DNA from: Metarhizium brunneum
Lineage: Eukaryota; Ascomycota; Sordariomycetes; Hypocreales; Clavicipitaceae
Length of the DNA stretch: 64,000 nt
Direction of reading: 5' to 3'
NCBI RefSeq assembly: GCF_013426205.1
Contig: NC_089422.1
Location: forward strand, 9,451,001 to 9,515,000
The notes under the pieces are model-generated. The model was given only the letters and a program-made list of their open reading frames with translations. It had not been told where the DNA came from and made no database searches. Shown here piece by piece: positions 11,450-23,528 of the stretch. The position numbers and the translations under genes are program-made. How positions within the stretch are numbered: position 1 is the first letter of the stretch; each line of letters opens with the position of its first letter.

Positions 11450-13270
11450 ATGGCAACAAGACCGGCCAGCCACGGCCACAGCGATGGCGAGGAACCGGCC
11501 CTTCAGCACAAGATTCCCTACTGGCGGCTTGTCATAGACCAAGCAGGCGTAACTGATCATGTCCTTCACCACGAATACCCGGGATCGGGCACCCAGGAGG
11601 ACCCCTACCTGGTGCAATGGACGCCAAACGACCCCCGAAACCCCATGGGCTTCAGCGACGCCAAAAAATGGTTCATCACCGTCACCGTGGCCGTCGCCAC
11701 GCTCGCCGTGTCCCTCGTCTCGTCCGCGTACACGGGGGGCATGAAGCAAATCATCATCGAGTTCGGCGCCAGCCAGGAAGTAGCCACGCTCGGCGTCTCG
11801 CTGTTCGTGCTCGGCTTCGCCGTCGGGCCGCTCCTCTGGGCGCCCCTGAGCGAGCTCTTCGGGCGCCAGGTCCTCTTCGCCGGCACGTACGCCTGCCTCA
11901 CGGCCTTCAACGCGGGCTGCGCCGGCGCCCAGAACATCTGGACGCTGTGCATCCTGCGCTTCTTCGCGGGCGCCTTTGGCTCGTCGCCCCTGACCAACGC
12001 CGGGGGCACCATTGCCGACATGTTTGAGCCGGCGCAGCGCGGCCTGGCCACCGCCATCTTCGCCGCCGCCCCCTTCCTCGGCCCGGTCCTCGGCCCCATT
12101 GCCGGCGGCTTCTTGGGCATGGACGCCGGCTGGCGCTGGGTCATGGGCTTGCTGGCGGCCTTTTCGGGGCTCGTGTGGATTCTGGGCGTCGTCCTCGTTC
12201 CCGAGACGTACGCCCCCGTCATCCTGCGCCGGAGAGCGGCCAGGCTGTCTGGCATGACGGGCAAGCACTACGTCAGCAAGATGGACCATGACAGAGGCCG
12301 CGTCACGTTTGCCGAGTCGTTCAAGTCGGCGCTCTCGCGGCCCTGGATACTGCTGTTCAGAGAGCCCATCGTCTTTCTTCTCTCGGTGTACATGGCCATT
12401 GTGTACGGCACGCTGTACATGCTCTTTGGTGCGTTCCCCATTGTGTACCAGCAGCATCGTGGTTGGAACCAGGGCGTCGGGGGGTTGGCTTTTCTGGGCA
12501 TCATGGTGGGAATGCTTGCCGCCATAGCCTTTACGCTCCCCTTGAACAGGCGGTACATCGAGACGCAGCGCAAGTGCGGCGGCCACGCACCGCCCGAAGC
12601 CCGCTTGCCCGGCACGCTGGTCGGGTCCATCGCCCTGCCCGTCGGCTTGTTCTGGTTTGCCTGGACGAATTCCAGCTCGGTTCACTGGATTGTCAGCATC
12701 CTCGCGGGGGTGCCCTTTGGTTTCGGCATGGTCCTGGTGTTCCTGAGCATCCTCAACTATCTCATCGACTCGTACACGATTTTCGCCGCCTCTGTTTTGG
12801 CAGCCAACTCCGTCTTGCGTTCTCTCTTTGGAGCCGCCTTCCCCATGTTCGTGGGGAAAATGTACGAAAACCTGGGAATCCACTGGGCATCCTGTATCCC
12901 AGCCTTCCTTGCCCTGGCCTGCGTGCCGTTCCCGTTTCTGTTCTACAAGTACGGTGCGTCTATTCGGGCAAAGTGCAAGTTTGCTGCCGAGTCGGCTGCC
13001 TTTATGGAGAAGCTACGTCAACAATCCCCCGAAGCTCCTGCCGTCGTGGAGAAGAAGATGGACGGTGACGCCACCGAGACGGGTGCCGATCTCTCGAGCG
13101 ACGAGGAGACCAGGACGGGCGAGGAAGGGACGACATATTCCCCCATCAAGGCGACGCAATCTCACGCTTCGACACGTGGTCAAGCGGCTGCCGACACGAC
13201 ACTATACGATGGCAATCCGTACAATATTGACCGCGTCAACAGCAATCACTCATTTGCCAGTCACAAGTAA
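11450..13270 (+). CDS. MFS drug/polyamine exporter (DHA1 type)
   Basis: An intronless frame of 606 residues with an ATG in good context (accaccATGg). After a soluble N-terminus of about 70 residues with WTPNDPRNPMGF, twelve membrane spans can be traced. The motif WAPLSELFGRQ after the second span is the DHA1 form of MFS motif A, and GPVLGPIAGGF in the fifth span is the antiporter motif C region. A cytosolic loop lies between spans 6 and 7, and a hydrophilic, Ser/Thr/Asp-rich tail follows residue 525. DHA1 proteins export drugs, polyamines or metabolites in exchange for protons at the plasma membrane. No neighbour indicates the substrate. Confidence 0.92.
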   Translation: MATRPASHGHSDGEEPALQHKIPYWRLVIDQAGVTDHVLHHEYPGSGTQEDPYLVQWTPNDPRNPMGFSDAKKWFITVTVAVATLAVSLVSSAYTGGMKQIIIEFGASQEVATLGVSLFVLGFAVGPLLWAPLSELFGRQVLFAGTYACLTAFNAGCAGAQNIWTLCILRFFAGAFGSSPLTNAGGTIADMFEPAQRGLATAIFAAAPFLGPVLGPIAGGFLGMDAGWRWVMGLLAAFSGLVWILGVVLVPETYAPVILRRRAARLSGMTGKHYVSKMDHDRGRVTFAESFKSALSRPWILLFREPIVFLLSVYMAIVYGTLYMLFGAFPIVYQQHRGWNQGVGGLAFLGIMVGMLAAIAFTLPLNRRYIETQRKCGGHAPPEARLPGTLVGSIALPVGLFWFAWTNSSSVHWIVSILAGVPFGFGMVLVFLSILNYLIDSYTIFAASVLAANSVLRSLFGAAFPMFVGKMYENLGIHWASCIPAFLALACVPFPFLFYKYGASIRAKCKFAAESAAFMEKLRQQSPEAPAVVEKKMDGDATETGADLSSDEETRTGEEGTTYSPIKATQSHASTRGQAAADTTLYDGNPYNIDRVNSNHSFASHK

Positions 13271-13777
13271 ATTGGTGCATAGCGCGTCTCAATACCTCAC
13301 AGTTTTTATTATTAATTCGTGGCTGGAGTCATAGAACTCGCCTGGTATTCTCTCTTCTCATTGTCTTTGATCTCAACATGGTTCTTACTTGGGTTTGGCA
13401 TATGTACACATGGAGCATAGAATAGCGGGAACATGACAACCATATAGAGTCTGTAGCATAAGATGTTTTTCTCTAGCAATAAGTATACACTGGGAGCCGA
13501 GGCATATTATAATACACGGCGAGAGAGATGTATACTCGCTTTCAGTTAAATCATTTCATTTCACGCTAGGTAGAGGGGTAAATCAAGGTCGATTTCTATT
13601 TCAAAGCTTATCAACTATCCCTAAATATCCAACAGTGAACTATAATAGTATATTACCAACTAAAAGGTGCCTAATTACCGTATTATATTGCTTGCGCGGA
13701 CCTGGAATGGACTCGCATGGCATATAATGCTTGTCACAGCCCCCGTCAACCACTCCCTTCTCCTGCATGAGGGAAAA
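13271..13777. other. Convergent intergenic region
   Basis: About 500 AT-rich bases between the 3' ends of the MFS gene and the SBP56-like gene. It is expected to carry both 3' UTRs. Nothing else is visible. Confidence 0.5.
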
Positions 13778-15626
13778 TTAGTAGTATTTCGGGTTCGTCG
13801 GGTCGGTCAGATCAAAGATGACGACGCTATGGGGACGCTGGTGATTATGCAAGTCAGCTTATGCTTTCAACTAGTTTTGGAATGAGTGACGCCTGGCATG
13901 TTACTTACAGCTCCACCTCTGGTCTTTGTAAAGATGTTTTCAAAGTCAATGGTTCGGTTGAAGTTCAACGAGCCGTCGGGGAGAATGTCAATCCAATGGC
14001 CTTTGTAATCTCCAGGGGTGTTGAGCACGGAAATCTACTCGCGTCAGCTCTCATTCCATTAGTAAAGCGGGTTATACTAACGTCTCCTGCCTGGACGAAA
14101 TAACCAGTGACCAAGAGGTTCTTTTTGTCGGGGGAAATCTTCACATAGTGAGGTCCAATGATGGGCTGGGTCTCATCAGGGTTGTCCAGACGTTTGACAT
14201 TGTTCAGGTCTGAAATGTCTAGAGCAGCGACGTGGTTACCCAACGTGAAAGTAAAGTATGCCAGCTTCCCATCGTCGCTGATGTCAGAGTAAATGGCAAC
14301 AGAGTCCTTGGCCTTGTCCCCGAGATCATAGAAGAGTTCAGCAACGCCCTGTTTGCCGTTGGCATCTTTTCGAAATGGGTAGATGATCCAGACCTGGCCT
14401 GGATTGACCGCACTGTAGAACATTGTTTTAGAATCTTGTATCCTAGTATTAATAATGGTTTGTTGACTCACGTGGCTAGAGCGGCGCTCTCCTTGTTTCC
14501 AGGAATAAACTTGACATCTTGGATACCACCACCCTGTGTATGGTTAATCACCAAACCCACGGCTTCTTCCGGAGGGACGAATTGCTCACATGAGGAATTT
14601 GGATCGTGGATATAATCTTGCGGCTATCAAGCTCCCACAGACGCAGCGTGTTTGCCTTTTGAATGCCAAGAGCCGAGACGGGTTTGAGAATGCTAAGTGG
14701 AACGACAAAGTCGGAAGTGAGGATAACGTTGTTCTTGAAGTCGACACTCAGGCCGTGTGGTGTGAACTGTTCACCGAGAATGTTGAGCTGCTCAAGTCAG
14801 TAATTTCGCTTCTGATTTCATTTCCAGTCCATCACATACTGTTCCCTCGACATCCTCTGGCCATTCATGAATAATATTGCCCTTGGCGTCTGTCTCAACC
14901 AGGCGTCCGGGTGAGCTTCCCACAGCGCTACCCATGTATGTAATCAAAAATCCACTGCAGCACTTTGAATTAGTTTTAGTTGTGTAGAATGTTTTCCAGG
15001 TGACGCACCCTTCAGGCTTGGCTCGGATCTCGTCAGTGATGGAACTCAGCAGAGCCCGGTTGCTGTGAGCAAACTTTGGGTGATAAGGATCACTGGAATC
15101 CCAGTAGAAAGCAGTATCCTGGGTTTTGAGAAGGGAGAGCAATCCGCCGCCAACCAGAGTCTTTCCGTCCAATGAGGTTCCCAGGTGATGAGGAGAATTG
15201 CCGCTTGTAGGAACATCTGATATGTGGATGATTGTCCCAAATGTATCCTATCCAACAGGTCAGAAACGGCCTATTTAGATTCATTGGGAATAGGTCTCTT
15301 ACATCATCCAAGCTCACAGTTACCAAGAAATCCTTGTGGGTATTATCGCCAGCGCCTGTCCAGAAGTGGCCAATCTTCTTCGGCTGAATGTTGGACACGT
15401 CAAAGGGCGGACTGTCGACTGGGGGCGTTGGCACTTGAAGGATAGGCAAAGGAGGAGCATTTGATGCCAAGGGCTCCGTAACACCTGGAATTGCTGGAAT
15501 AAGGGGAGGAAGACTCAAGCCGAGGGGATCTCGCTTGGCAGCAGTACGACTGCCGTCCACAGGGCCTGCCAATACAAAGTCGGCGACTCCTGCGAGAAGC
15601 AGGAGAGAGTGGAAGCTGCGTCTCAT
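13778..15626 (-). CDS. Secreted SBP56-like beta-propeller protein
   Basis: Eight exons on the minus strand: 15626-15303, 15247-15009, 14954-14840, 14787-14590, 14533-14472, 14412-14082, 14034-13909 and 13837-13778. All junctions keep the frame and give 484 residues. A signal peptide of about 20 residues (FVLAGPV junction) is followed by a Pro-rich linker to residue 75, then repeated beta-propeller blades with motifs such as PHHLGTSLDGK, FTPHGLSVDF, GGGIQDVKFIPG, HYVKISPDKKNLLV and a C-terminal RPHSVVIFDLTDP. The order and length fit the 56-kDa selenium-binding/methanethiol oxidase (SBP56) superfamily, but the Cys-rich start of animal SBP56 is missing and this one is secreted. The family call is moderate; the exon structure is well supported. 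Confidence 0.7.
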
Positions 15627-17287
15627 TTTGAGTGCCTTTCGAGGTAGTTTGAGCAAGTAAATGATGAGAATGTGTTTGATTGTGGAATGATATAGGGCTT
15701 GGGTGAGCAAGTTTATCCAACTATATATCTGTGAAAAGCGCCTTCTATGCCAGCATCCCTTTTCTTCCAGCTACCCTTGTACGATTTACACCATCGTGGA
15801 TTCAGTCATTACTGCGAATATGATGCAATTTGGTTATTTACGCAAATGCTGTTGCTTTTTTTCTTCTGGGTTCCGCTATCGAGATCCCAACCACGAGGCT
15901 GCCTCTAGGTGCCGATGCCACGCAGGGAGTACACTGCTTGACCATTTGGACGCTCCTGATGAACACCAAATGTTGAGGAATCGCGGCAGTTCAAGAAGCT
16001 TGACCTGCTCATTCTCTCGAGCAATGACGGAATATGCATGTCTCACAGATCCCATTTGACTACACCGCTTTGGGTCACCCACGGCGAATTGGATGTTGAA
16101 GGTGACAACGATTTCGTGATGAAGAAGTGCATTTTCAAATCTCTTTTACCACTTTTAGAACGCCACAAATTTCCCTGATTTTATTGGATACTGCTCCCTG
16201 TGGTTGTGCTATGGTTACGAGCAAGCCACGAGAACTTGGAGGCATCTCCGTGAAGCACCGCTGGCATTATCGCGGCGAATGTTGAAGGTTACAAGGAGGG
16301 AAAAAAGAAGTGAAGTGGAATTTAGACATGCTCTCTCACTTGTCTCAAGTTTATTAATTTCTGATGCCGTTCTCTAGAAATTGGTGAGCCAATGGCAGAT
16401 TGTCATACATGCAACCGCCATATTCCCGCTCCGATGGCGAGCGCCCCGAGTGCACAGCTCTCCGTTAGCGTCAAGTTCATTTGGTAGCTTCAATGTTAAC
16501 TTGGATAAGCTTCGAATAGCAGCAGACCAGACGGAATCAGACGAAAGTAATATGGGGTAATTCTTCAATGTTGAGAGCAGATCTGTCCCGCAGGCTTGTA
16601 TTGCTCTCATCCCCCCGACAAATGGCGTGATGCGCTACCGCCGACAAGCCGCCAGCAAGATGCCGCAAGTCGCTCCCGATCCCAACAGCGGTTATTCAGC
16701 TTGACGCTTTTAAAAGAAACAATCTGTGTATTTTCACTACTGCGTGTCTCATCACAATTTGGTTGCATCGCCTGGTCTTGGTCTATGGCGCGGGAAAAGC
16801 TGAATGAGCTGCCAAGGTTGCCTTGCAGCCTTGCCATGTCACCATTATAGTTCCCTTTGATACCATTCGCAGTCGCAGATCTTCATTTACATCATGGAAA
16901 AGTCTCTTTTCCAAAAGAACCATGGTCTTTTGTATTTCACAACTACTGTGGCCCGCGTTTGACTCTCTGCCACCCTATATGCTCCATTGTGAGCATCAGG
17001 CGTGTAAGTGGACAGAATAAAGCACCATCAGGAAATGGCGCATTCTTGGCGACACACGAGAGCGTCGAGCTCAACGAATAAATCGGGATTCGCAGTGGTT
17101 TCCGAGAGGCCAACTGCCGAGCCTTAGACGGAAAACCTTAACCGTTGGCAAGCCACGATGCAAACGAGCTTGACCCCGCTTGAAACTGAAGTTCAACCAT
17201 GCAAGACACGGACTGCAAAGAAACATCGCGGCTGCGTAGACTACAAGCAGGGACAAAATACAGGGTATCAATCCTTCTTTGAACGCC
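15627..17287. other. Gene-free stretch with two TTCAATGTT words
   Basis: About 1.7 kb between divergent genes. It contains the dispersed 9-mer TTCAATGTT at 16489-16497 and 16564-16572. No coding family is recognisable. Confidence 0.5.
15721..15728 (-). promoter_or_regulatory. TATA-like element of SBP56-like gene
   Basis: On the minus strand this reads ATATATAG, about 95 nt upstream of the ATG at 15626. Confidence 0.4.
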
Positions 17288-18463
17288 ATGCCTCGACAAC
17301 GCCCGGCGCGCGTGCAGCAAATGCAAGGAATTGGAGTCGACAGAATGGGAGCCATTGGCGATGCCGACGGCCACCATCTCTTGCGCCTGGAAAACCTCGA
17401 TACCGACATTCCGCCCGATGCAGAAGCCATTGCTCGCACAGAGGCCGCCGCCACCACAGACGACGACAACAGTTACCTGCCTTTTATCGGGCAGAGGCAC
17501 CTTCGCAGCGTCGCGGCAGATCACGTCTCGCGCCTTTCCGGCGTCGCCTACTCTGCCGATCAGAATTGCGTCATCTCGGCCGGCGGACTGTCTGGCATTC
17601 TCAACGTCCTGCTCGCAACCATCGAACCAGGCGACGAGGTCATCGTCACCGACCCCACCTACATCGGCCTGATCAACCGCATTGTTCTGGCCGGCGGCGT
17701 CCCCAAGTATGTGCCGTTTGAGTTTAGACCAGGGGCAACGTGGAAGCTCGATCGCGGCGCTCTCAGGGATGCCGCAACCCCCAAGACCAGGGCGATGCTT
17801 CTCATGTCTCCGTCGATGCCCTGCGGCGGCTACTTTGACGCGCAGGATTGGCAGGCCGTTGCCGACGTCTGCGTGGCCAACGACCTCTGGCTTCTTCTCG
17901 ATACCGCCATGGAACGGCTTGTTTTTGACGGACGACGAGTCGTGCATCCCGCTGGCCTCCCTGGCATGCAGGAGAGAACCATTACCATTGGCTCGTCAGC
18001 CAAGGAACTACGGATGATTGGGTGGCGGGTTGGCTGGATTGTTGGGCCGCAGGAGGTGATGAAGGATGTTGCTCTCGTCTCCATGGCCAACGTCGTCGTC
18101 CCAGTGGGCATTGGGCAAGATGCTGTTGCCATTGCTCTCGAGAGGTCGCAAACCACGCTTGGTGGCTATGTACAAGAACTTGAAGCCAGGCGCGACAAGG
18201 TCGTGTCTGAATTGGACGGCCTTCCCGTTGGCATTCCCGCTGGAGGCTGGAGTTTACTGCTGCGTGTGAGTGACTATGGCTTGACGGGTCAGGGAGCTTC
18301 TGAAAAGTTGCTTCAGCAGGGTGTATGTGCCACGGGAATGCGTGGATGGGGACTTCAGCATGGACATCAGTATGTGCGATTTGTCTTTTCCAACGAACCG
18401 GTGAGTCGCTTGCATGGACTTGGGGTAAAGGTCCGAGCCGCGCTAGGCATTCATTCGACTTAG
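17288..18463 (+). CDS. PLP-dependent aminotransferase, class I/II
   Basis: An intronless frame of 391 residues starting MPRQRP. Fold-type I features are present: the Gly-rich turn SAGGLSGILNVLL, the segment TDPTYIGLINR, an Asp in LLLDTAMERLVFDG that would pair with the pyridine nitrogen, the Schiff-base Lys in GSSAKELRMIGWRVGW, and a C-terminal Arg in QYVRFVF for the substrate carboxylate. Two usual motifs differ. The NP-x-NPTG loop reads SPSMPCGG, so the Asn that touches the PLP hydroxyl is Met, and the D-x-x-Y motif has Met instead of Tyr. I recall similar MP-x-G and AMER forms in one aminotransferase subfamily, so this may be a normal variant. The substrate is unknown and the neighbours do not define a pathway. 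Confidence 0.85.
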   Translation: MPRQRPARVQQMQGIGVDRMGAIGDADGHHLLRLENLDTDIPPDAEAIARTEAAATTDDDNSYLPFIGQRHLRSVAADHVSRLSGVAYSADQNCVISAGGLSGILNVLLATIEPGDEVIVTDPTYIGLINRIVLAGGVPKYVPFEFRPGATWKLDRGALRDAATPKTRAMLLMSPSMPCGGYFDAQDWQAVADVCVANDLWLLLDTAMERLVFDGRRVVHPAGLPGMQERTITIGSSAKELRMIGWRVGWIVGPQEVMKDVALVSMANVVVPVGIGQDAVAIALERSQTTLGGYVQELEARRDKVVSELDGLPVGIPAGGWSLLLRVSDYGLTGQGASEKLLQQGVCATGMRGWGLQHGHQYVRFVFSNEPVSRLHGLGVKVRAALGIHST

Positions 18464-19519
18464 TTGACTTTTCATTTCCTTTTAATACACGTGGAAAAAA
18501 TTGTGATCGGGGCGTTGGAGGAATTTGGGTAATCGATGCAACATCGTCACCCTCACGCCGTCTTTCCCCATCTTGGCCACCACTTATTTGACAACAGATG
18601 GCTCTACGGTACCAATCATTTCGTTCATATATTAATAATGGTAACGACTCAAGTAATATCCATCAGTACACAATTAAGGACATTTATACAGAAATAAATA
18701 TTTGCTGTCCCGGAATCGCGCTGCAGCCTTATGGCTCCAAGATTCTGTTGACCTTGGCTATTGGTGATGGCGCGTGGCAAGAGTGCCTGTCATCATACGA
18801 CCAAGATACAATTGAATGGCATGATTGTAAGATGAAAGCACATCTGCGGCACTTCATCACAAAGCTCGCCTCGGCGCGACAGGGAAAACGATGAGAAACC
18901 TACTCCGCCTTCCGCTTTTGTCATGTTCAGACGCTGTACGCTGAGGCAGATTACTGCATACTCGGGCATCTTTTTACACTGGCCTGCCGCTTAAAAAGAC
19001 TTTCAAGGCATGCAGTGGTTTTTGTCAATTATAACTCGCTATGCCTTGCCAGTCCTACGATTGCGGGAACAATGCATAGTTGCGCCGGCATGTCGTGTGT
19101 CTCAGGCAAAACCATGTTGAGAAACATGTTGTCTCGGGCCCGGATTCCTAAGGCTCGGCTGAGTTTATGACCGCATCAGCAGTTGACGAAGCTAAATGCA
19201 AGGTGTAATCACTCTCAGCGACCACATACGAGTTTCGAAAGACTCTAGGTCAGCATGTAACTGTAAACAAGGCAAGCACGAAACTTGCAAGTGTCTGCTC
19301 GAAACTTTGAATTCTTTAATTGTAAACCCAGACTCTAATATGAGGCTCCTCATGGGCCAATGAAGCGATAATTACATGAATGATACATAGAATCTCCAGA
19401 TTGCTTGACTTGGGCCATATGTCTAGAATAATACGAAATGTAATCCCACCCCCAAGAACACGTGCTTTCCATCCAGACAGGAGCTATCGGACCTCAAAAC
19501 AATTGTGGCTCAACAGCGA
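18464..19519. other. Convergent gene-free stretch
   Basis: About 1 kb between the 3' ends of the aminotransferase and the GH16 gene. A 98-residue open frame at 18598-18894 has no family motif and is not called. Confidence 0.5.
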
Positions 19520-21012
19520 TTAGATGTGTCGCGCACCATGTCTATGCTTGCATGAGACGCTAGCCTTTGAGGCGGTCGATGTTGCCGTTACAGCCTCTTG
19601 GATACCAGTTTGGCCGTCCTGGATCGTCGACCCAGTCGCCGTGGTGATACGAGTCTGGTTCTTGGACACTGTAGCTGTCAAGGACGATGCAATAGTCGTG
19701 TGGTTCAGGGACACTGTTGTCGTCAGGGATGTGGCAGTGCTCGTGCGGTTCATGGACCTTGTCGACGTCGACGTCGCAATGGTGGTGTGGTTCGTTGGCT
19801 TGATGACCTTCTGCGTCAAGTAGCGGATGTCCTTGATTTGAAAGTAAAAGTTCTTGAAGGCCTGAGGATTCTTGGAAACATAGTCGATGCAGGTTGGCTC
19901 TCTGGTGACCTTGTCGCATGTTCTACCACTGCCTCCATCTAGCTCTTTCCAGAATTGATCACTGCCCGGTGGGATTCCGCAAACGGGAAGAGTGAACATG
20001 AGTTGCTGCTCCTGGAAGATGCGGTTAATGTCGCAGTTCGAGGCCCGTAACTGAACGGACGGCTGGCCCCACGACGAAGTATCGAGCTCCTCGTCGCTCA
20101 GGTTTGCGGGCTCCTGGCCATGCGGCCAAGTAAACAGCTTAATATACTCCGTGGTCCACTCAAGGGCCTCTGATGTAGTTGTGTGTAAGCACATGTCTCA
20201 TCAGAAGAGGGAGCCATTGACGACTTACGGATTCCTCCCTTCGGGTCAGCCCAAATGGTGTTTTCTGTCTCTCTTGACTGGCAGCCTTGGTTTAGCCACT
20301 GAGTTTTATTGTCGGCGAATGTATTGTCACAATTTGAGGAGATGATTCCTGAGTATTGATCTCCCTGCTCAATGGTGCATGACCCAAATTCGGACGCGGG
20401 ACCGACGTGGAACACGGGCTTATTGTGAATGTCCAGGTTCCAGCCTTCGTAGATGTCGATTTCACCGGCTTTGGGCCATTCTCCCACACCCAGAGTCCAG
20501 CTGGCAAAACGGTTACTGTCACATTGCAATACAGCTCGTATCGTATTGACATTACTTACTATGCTGGCCAGCCTCCGCAAACGAGCTCCGGCAAATGAGT
20601 AAAACGAGTAATAACCAACCCGTACTTGAATGCCTTTTTCGAGACAACCCGGAGACTGTCGCGTCCCTCGGCAGACGTCTTATTCAGAACCCTGGTATGA
20701 TCAATGCCCAGGTAGACCTCGCCGTCTTTGATCTTGGCTAGACCCTTTTTCTGGGCGTTTGTCAAATTTTGGTACTTGACCCACGACCAATTGTCGTCAT
20801 TTTGAGTTGGGATACCACCGGTCTATCAACCATCCATTCATTAGCCAAACGAATCGGCCGGCGGTCGGAGATGGATGGGCATGGGGTCATACAGTGCGGA
20901 AGTCGAACGACTTGAAGAAGTTGCTGGCGTTGTATGTCTGGTTGAGACGAAACTGCTCAGCCGCTGAGGCTGCACAGTGGACGGCAAGCAGCCAAGCGGT
21001 TACGGGGCGCAT
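19520..21012 (-). CDS. Secreted GH16 beta-glucanase with Ser/Thr tail
   Basis: Four exons (21012-20893, 20822-20560, 20500-20229, 20169-19520) encode 434 residues. A signal peptide of about 18 residues (ending ASAA) leads into a GH16 domain: GIPTQNDDNWSWV, a core strand ending GGWPAYW (the codon for Tyr is split by intron 2), and the catalytic motif GEIDIYEG with its nucleophile and acid/base Glu. Introns 2 and 3 are each 59 nt. GH16 enzymes of this type cut beta-1,3(4)-glucans in the wall or outside the cell. The last 75 residues are Ser/Thr-rich with four evenly spaced N-glycosylation sequons (NHT, NRT, NHT, NQT), probably a glycosylated stalk. No clear GPI signal is seen. Confidence 0.9.
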
Positions 21013-21097
21013 CTTGTCTTGCTGGGCCGAGGACTAGATGGAAAACTGCGTCGAGATGGCAGTCGGACACATTTGGCGCCAAGCATGTATGTCCTTG

Positions 21098-21106
21098 TAT
21101 ATATAT
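21098..21106 (-). promoter_or_regulatory. TATA-like element of GH16 gene
   Basis: An alternating TA run about 90 nt upstream of the GH16 ATG at 21012, read on the minus strand. Confidence 0.4.
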
Positions 21107-23528
21107 TATGTAGCCAGTGCTGTGCCTAAACCAGCGCCTTGACGGCCAAGAGCAGAAATTGCTGGTTGCCTGAAATGGTCTCATAGGGGTAAAATAAGAC
21201 AACATGGTGAATGTAATCTCATTTTTTTCATTGCCCCATCCCGTCGTGTAAAGGTTATTTTCGGCGAGACGCCGAAGTTACAACGCATGTTGTACTCCAT
21301 AGCAGTACAACATATTGTTCAGGACCCGGCGCATGAAAATGAATTGCCAGGGTCAGGGTCTGCCCTGCTTCTTGGCAAGATGCCACTCCGTACCTGCATT
21401 CCAGAACGGACCACATTGTGCAAACACGTCTGCTAGTGCGTAATGACTGGTTATGCTCTGCCGGAGTTTCCGCAGTTAAGCCTTGCGTCCCCGGCATCGC
21501 GTGAGCTGTGGGTTAGGGTCAACATTGAATATGTGACATGGACTGGAGCCACTTGGTGCGCGATTCAGCGTTCGGGCTAGTGAACTTGTTGGTTTGAGAA
21601 CCATGGAGGCCACGCGGGTGAGAAGTGCGGGATGGCATGACGATGGGAGTACAAAGGCGCAGTGCGATTCCTTGCTGTACACAGCCTTCTGGGCAGTCCT
21701 CCACGGCATCATACCGAGTGAGAGCCTTCAATGTTCCACCAGACGGCTTACAAATTACAACATTGAATGCTTCGTGCCTGAGCACCGAACTGAACTGCGC
21801 GACTATCTCTGCATGTGCCACCAAGCCAAGGATCTGCCCCCCGGTTCATCCCTTGTGCGCGGATCCTCATCGATAGCAGGGCATGGGCCCAGCGGGATGG
21901 GATTCCTAAATTTTGACCCATTCGGACCCAAACACCTGAGCATCGTTATGTACCCGCCATGACCATGTCGTCTGGTCCTAGGGGATGCGTCTCTCGTGTT
22001 TCCGACAGCACGTTTATTGGGCCGTTTATAGGGCGCGTGCTTTGGTATCGGGTGGCTCCCGGCTACCCAGGGCAACTCGGCTCTAAAAGGAAATATAATC
22101 ACGGAGTACAAGCCGGACGCGATTGCCATAAAGGTGTAGTATTCGTAGATCAGGCCCTCTCGCGACGACGATCCTTCGTCTTAGCCCCCTTCTACACGGA
22201 CCTGAGACGCGCATCATCTCACCGAGTACTTGAGTCAAGACAACCGGGCGATTATGCTTAAAACGGGTCAGAGACCAATAGCGAAGCGAGTTGTCTGACA
22301 TGGGAGGTGATCTTTATTCGATCCTCCCCATCCGATTCCACATGTTCCTGCCCTATAGTACATATATAGTACACCCAGGTACATGTTAGATTGATGCTTA
22401 ATTATTACTAATACGAGACAAAAGACAGCAGAAGAGAACAAGGTTAGCAACTACGGTATTCGCTATTCGCCGTCATTTCTCAGTGATCGTCATCGGCGCT
22501 TCCAAACGGTGCAAAGGTGAAACCTCTGTTAGCTGACATCTATTTGGTCATCGGTCACGCGGCGTTTGGGATTTTGCAGAATAAGATCCGCCAGAGTCCA
22601 TGCGGCGGAATGGTCGAGTGGCTGCGCCCTAATTATTCTTTATGCATGACCTGGTAAGGAGACTAATAACCAATAAACAACGGGTTTTACGGTTCCCAAG
22701 ATTAATTGATTGCTTAATAAGTCAAGGTCTTTATTATAATCCCTTCAACTTCTCCCAACACCTTAATAACTTGAAATACATGCATCGCAGATAATGCATT
22801 TCCCCCTGCTACCCTGTCATATCACGGATGAAGAATACGAATTCCGTGGTGTTGGCAGAGTCGCAGGGATAAACATGGACTTTTCATTATTAATGATAGC
22901 ACGCAATTGACGCGCCCTTTATTGAATTCCACTACGGAGTAGTTTCGGCAGGAATTCAGAGGCATCCACGGCCTCCACGGCGGTAGACGGAAAATGCTGA
23001 AACCACCATGTTTGGCTGCGCGTTTAATAACACGGACGACATTGACCCGTATTGCGCCCTGCAGCCGCGGGCATATCCCGGTGCTCTTTATCCAACAATT
23101 GAAACGAGTGGCTCATCAACGTCTTTGAATCCATGGTGGCTAATGGCGTTAAGGAGGACTTCTCGCCCATCACACCACAAAACTCCTCCCACCATCACCA
23201 CTTTTCCCTAACCAGGCCTTGTGACTCCCTTGTATATCTGTATCCACGCATCTGCAGCTCTCCATACGCCATCATCATCGTACGCGTGTCTACTGCGCTA
23301 ATCATAGCGATGATGCCAACGAAGCCGGCAGTGCTGCCCTTCTGGCCTCAAACATGCTCGGCAAGTGCAGCAAGCTGGCGAGCCATCCTTGTTGTCCAGG
23401 AATTTGGGCAAGACTCTTCCACGGTTCCTCGCCTAGAGGCCGTGAGATTAAAGGATTTGTGCTTCCTCATGACGGCACGGATTGGTGTTGCCCTGGGCTT
23501 CCAACTATATAGAAAGGGCGAATGTCAG

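Noticed and set aside
11210..12883. 557-codon open frame opposite the MFS gene
   Set aside because: It is antisense to a clear transporter; its translation is full of Arg, Gly, His and Glu without a domain, the usual shadow of a GC-biased coding strand.
17138..17947. 269-codon open frame opposite the aminotransferase
   Set aside because: Antisense shadow of a gene with clear PLP motifs.
22597..22630. tRNA-like start (A-box-like TGGTCGAGTGG)
   Set aside because: No matching anticodon arm or T-arm with GGTTCGA-type B box follows within tRNA distance.
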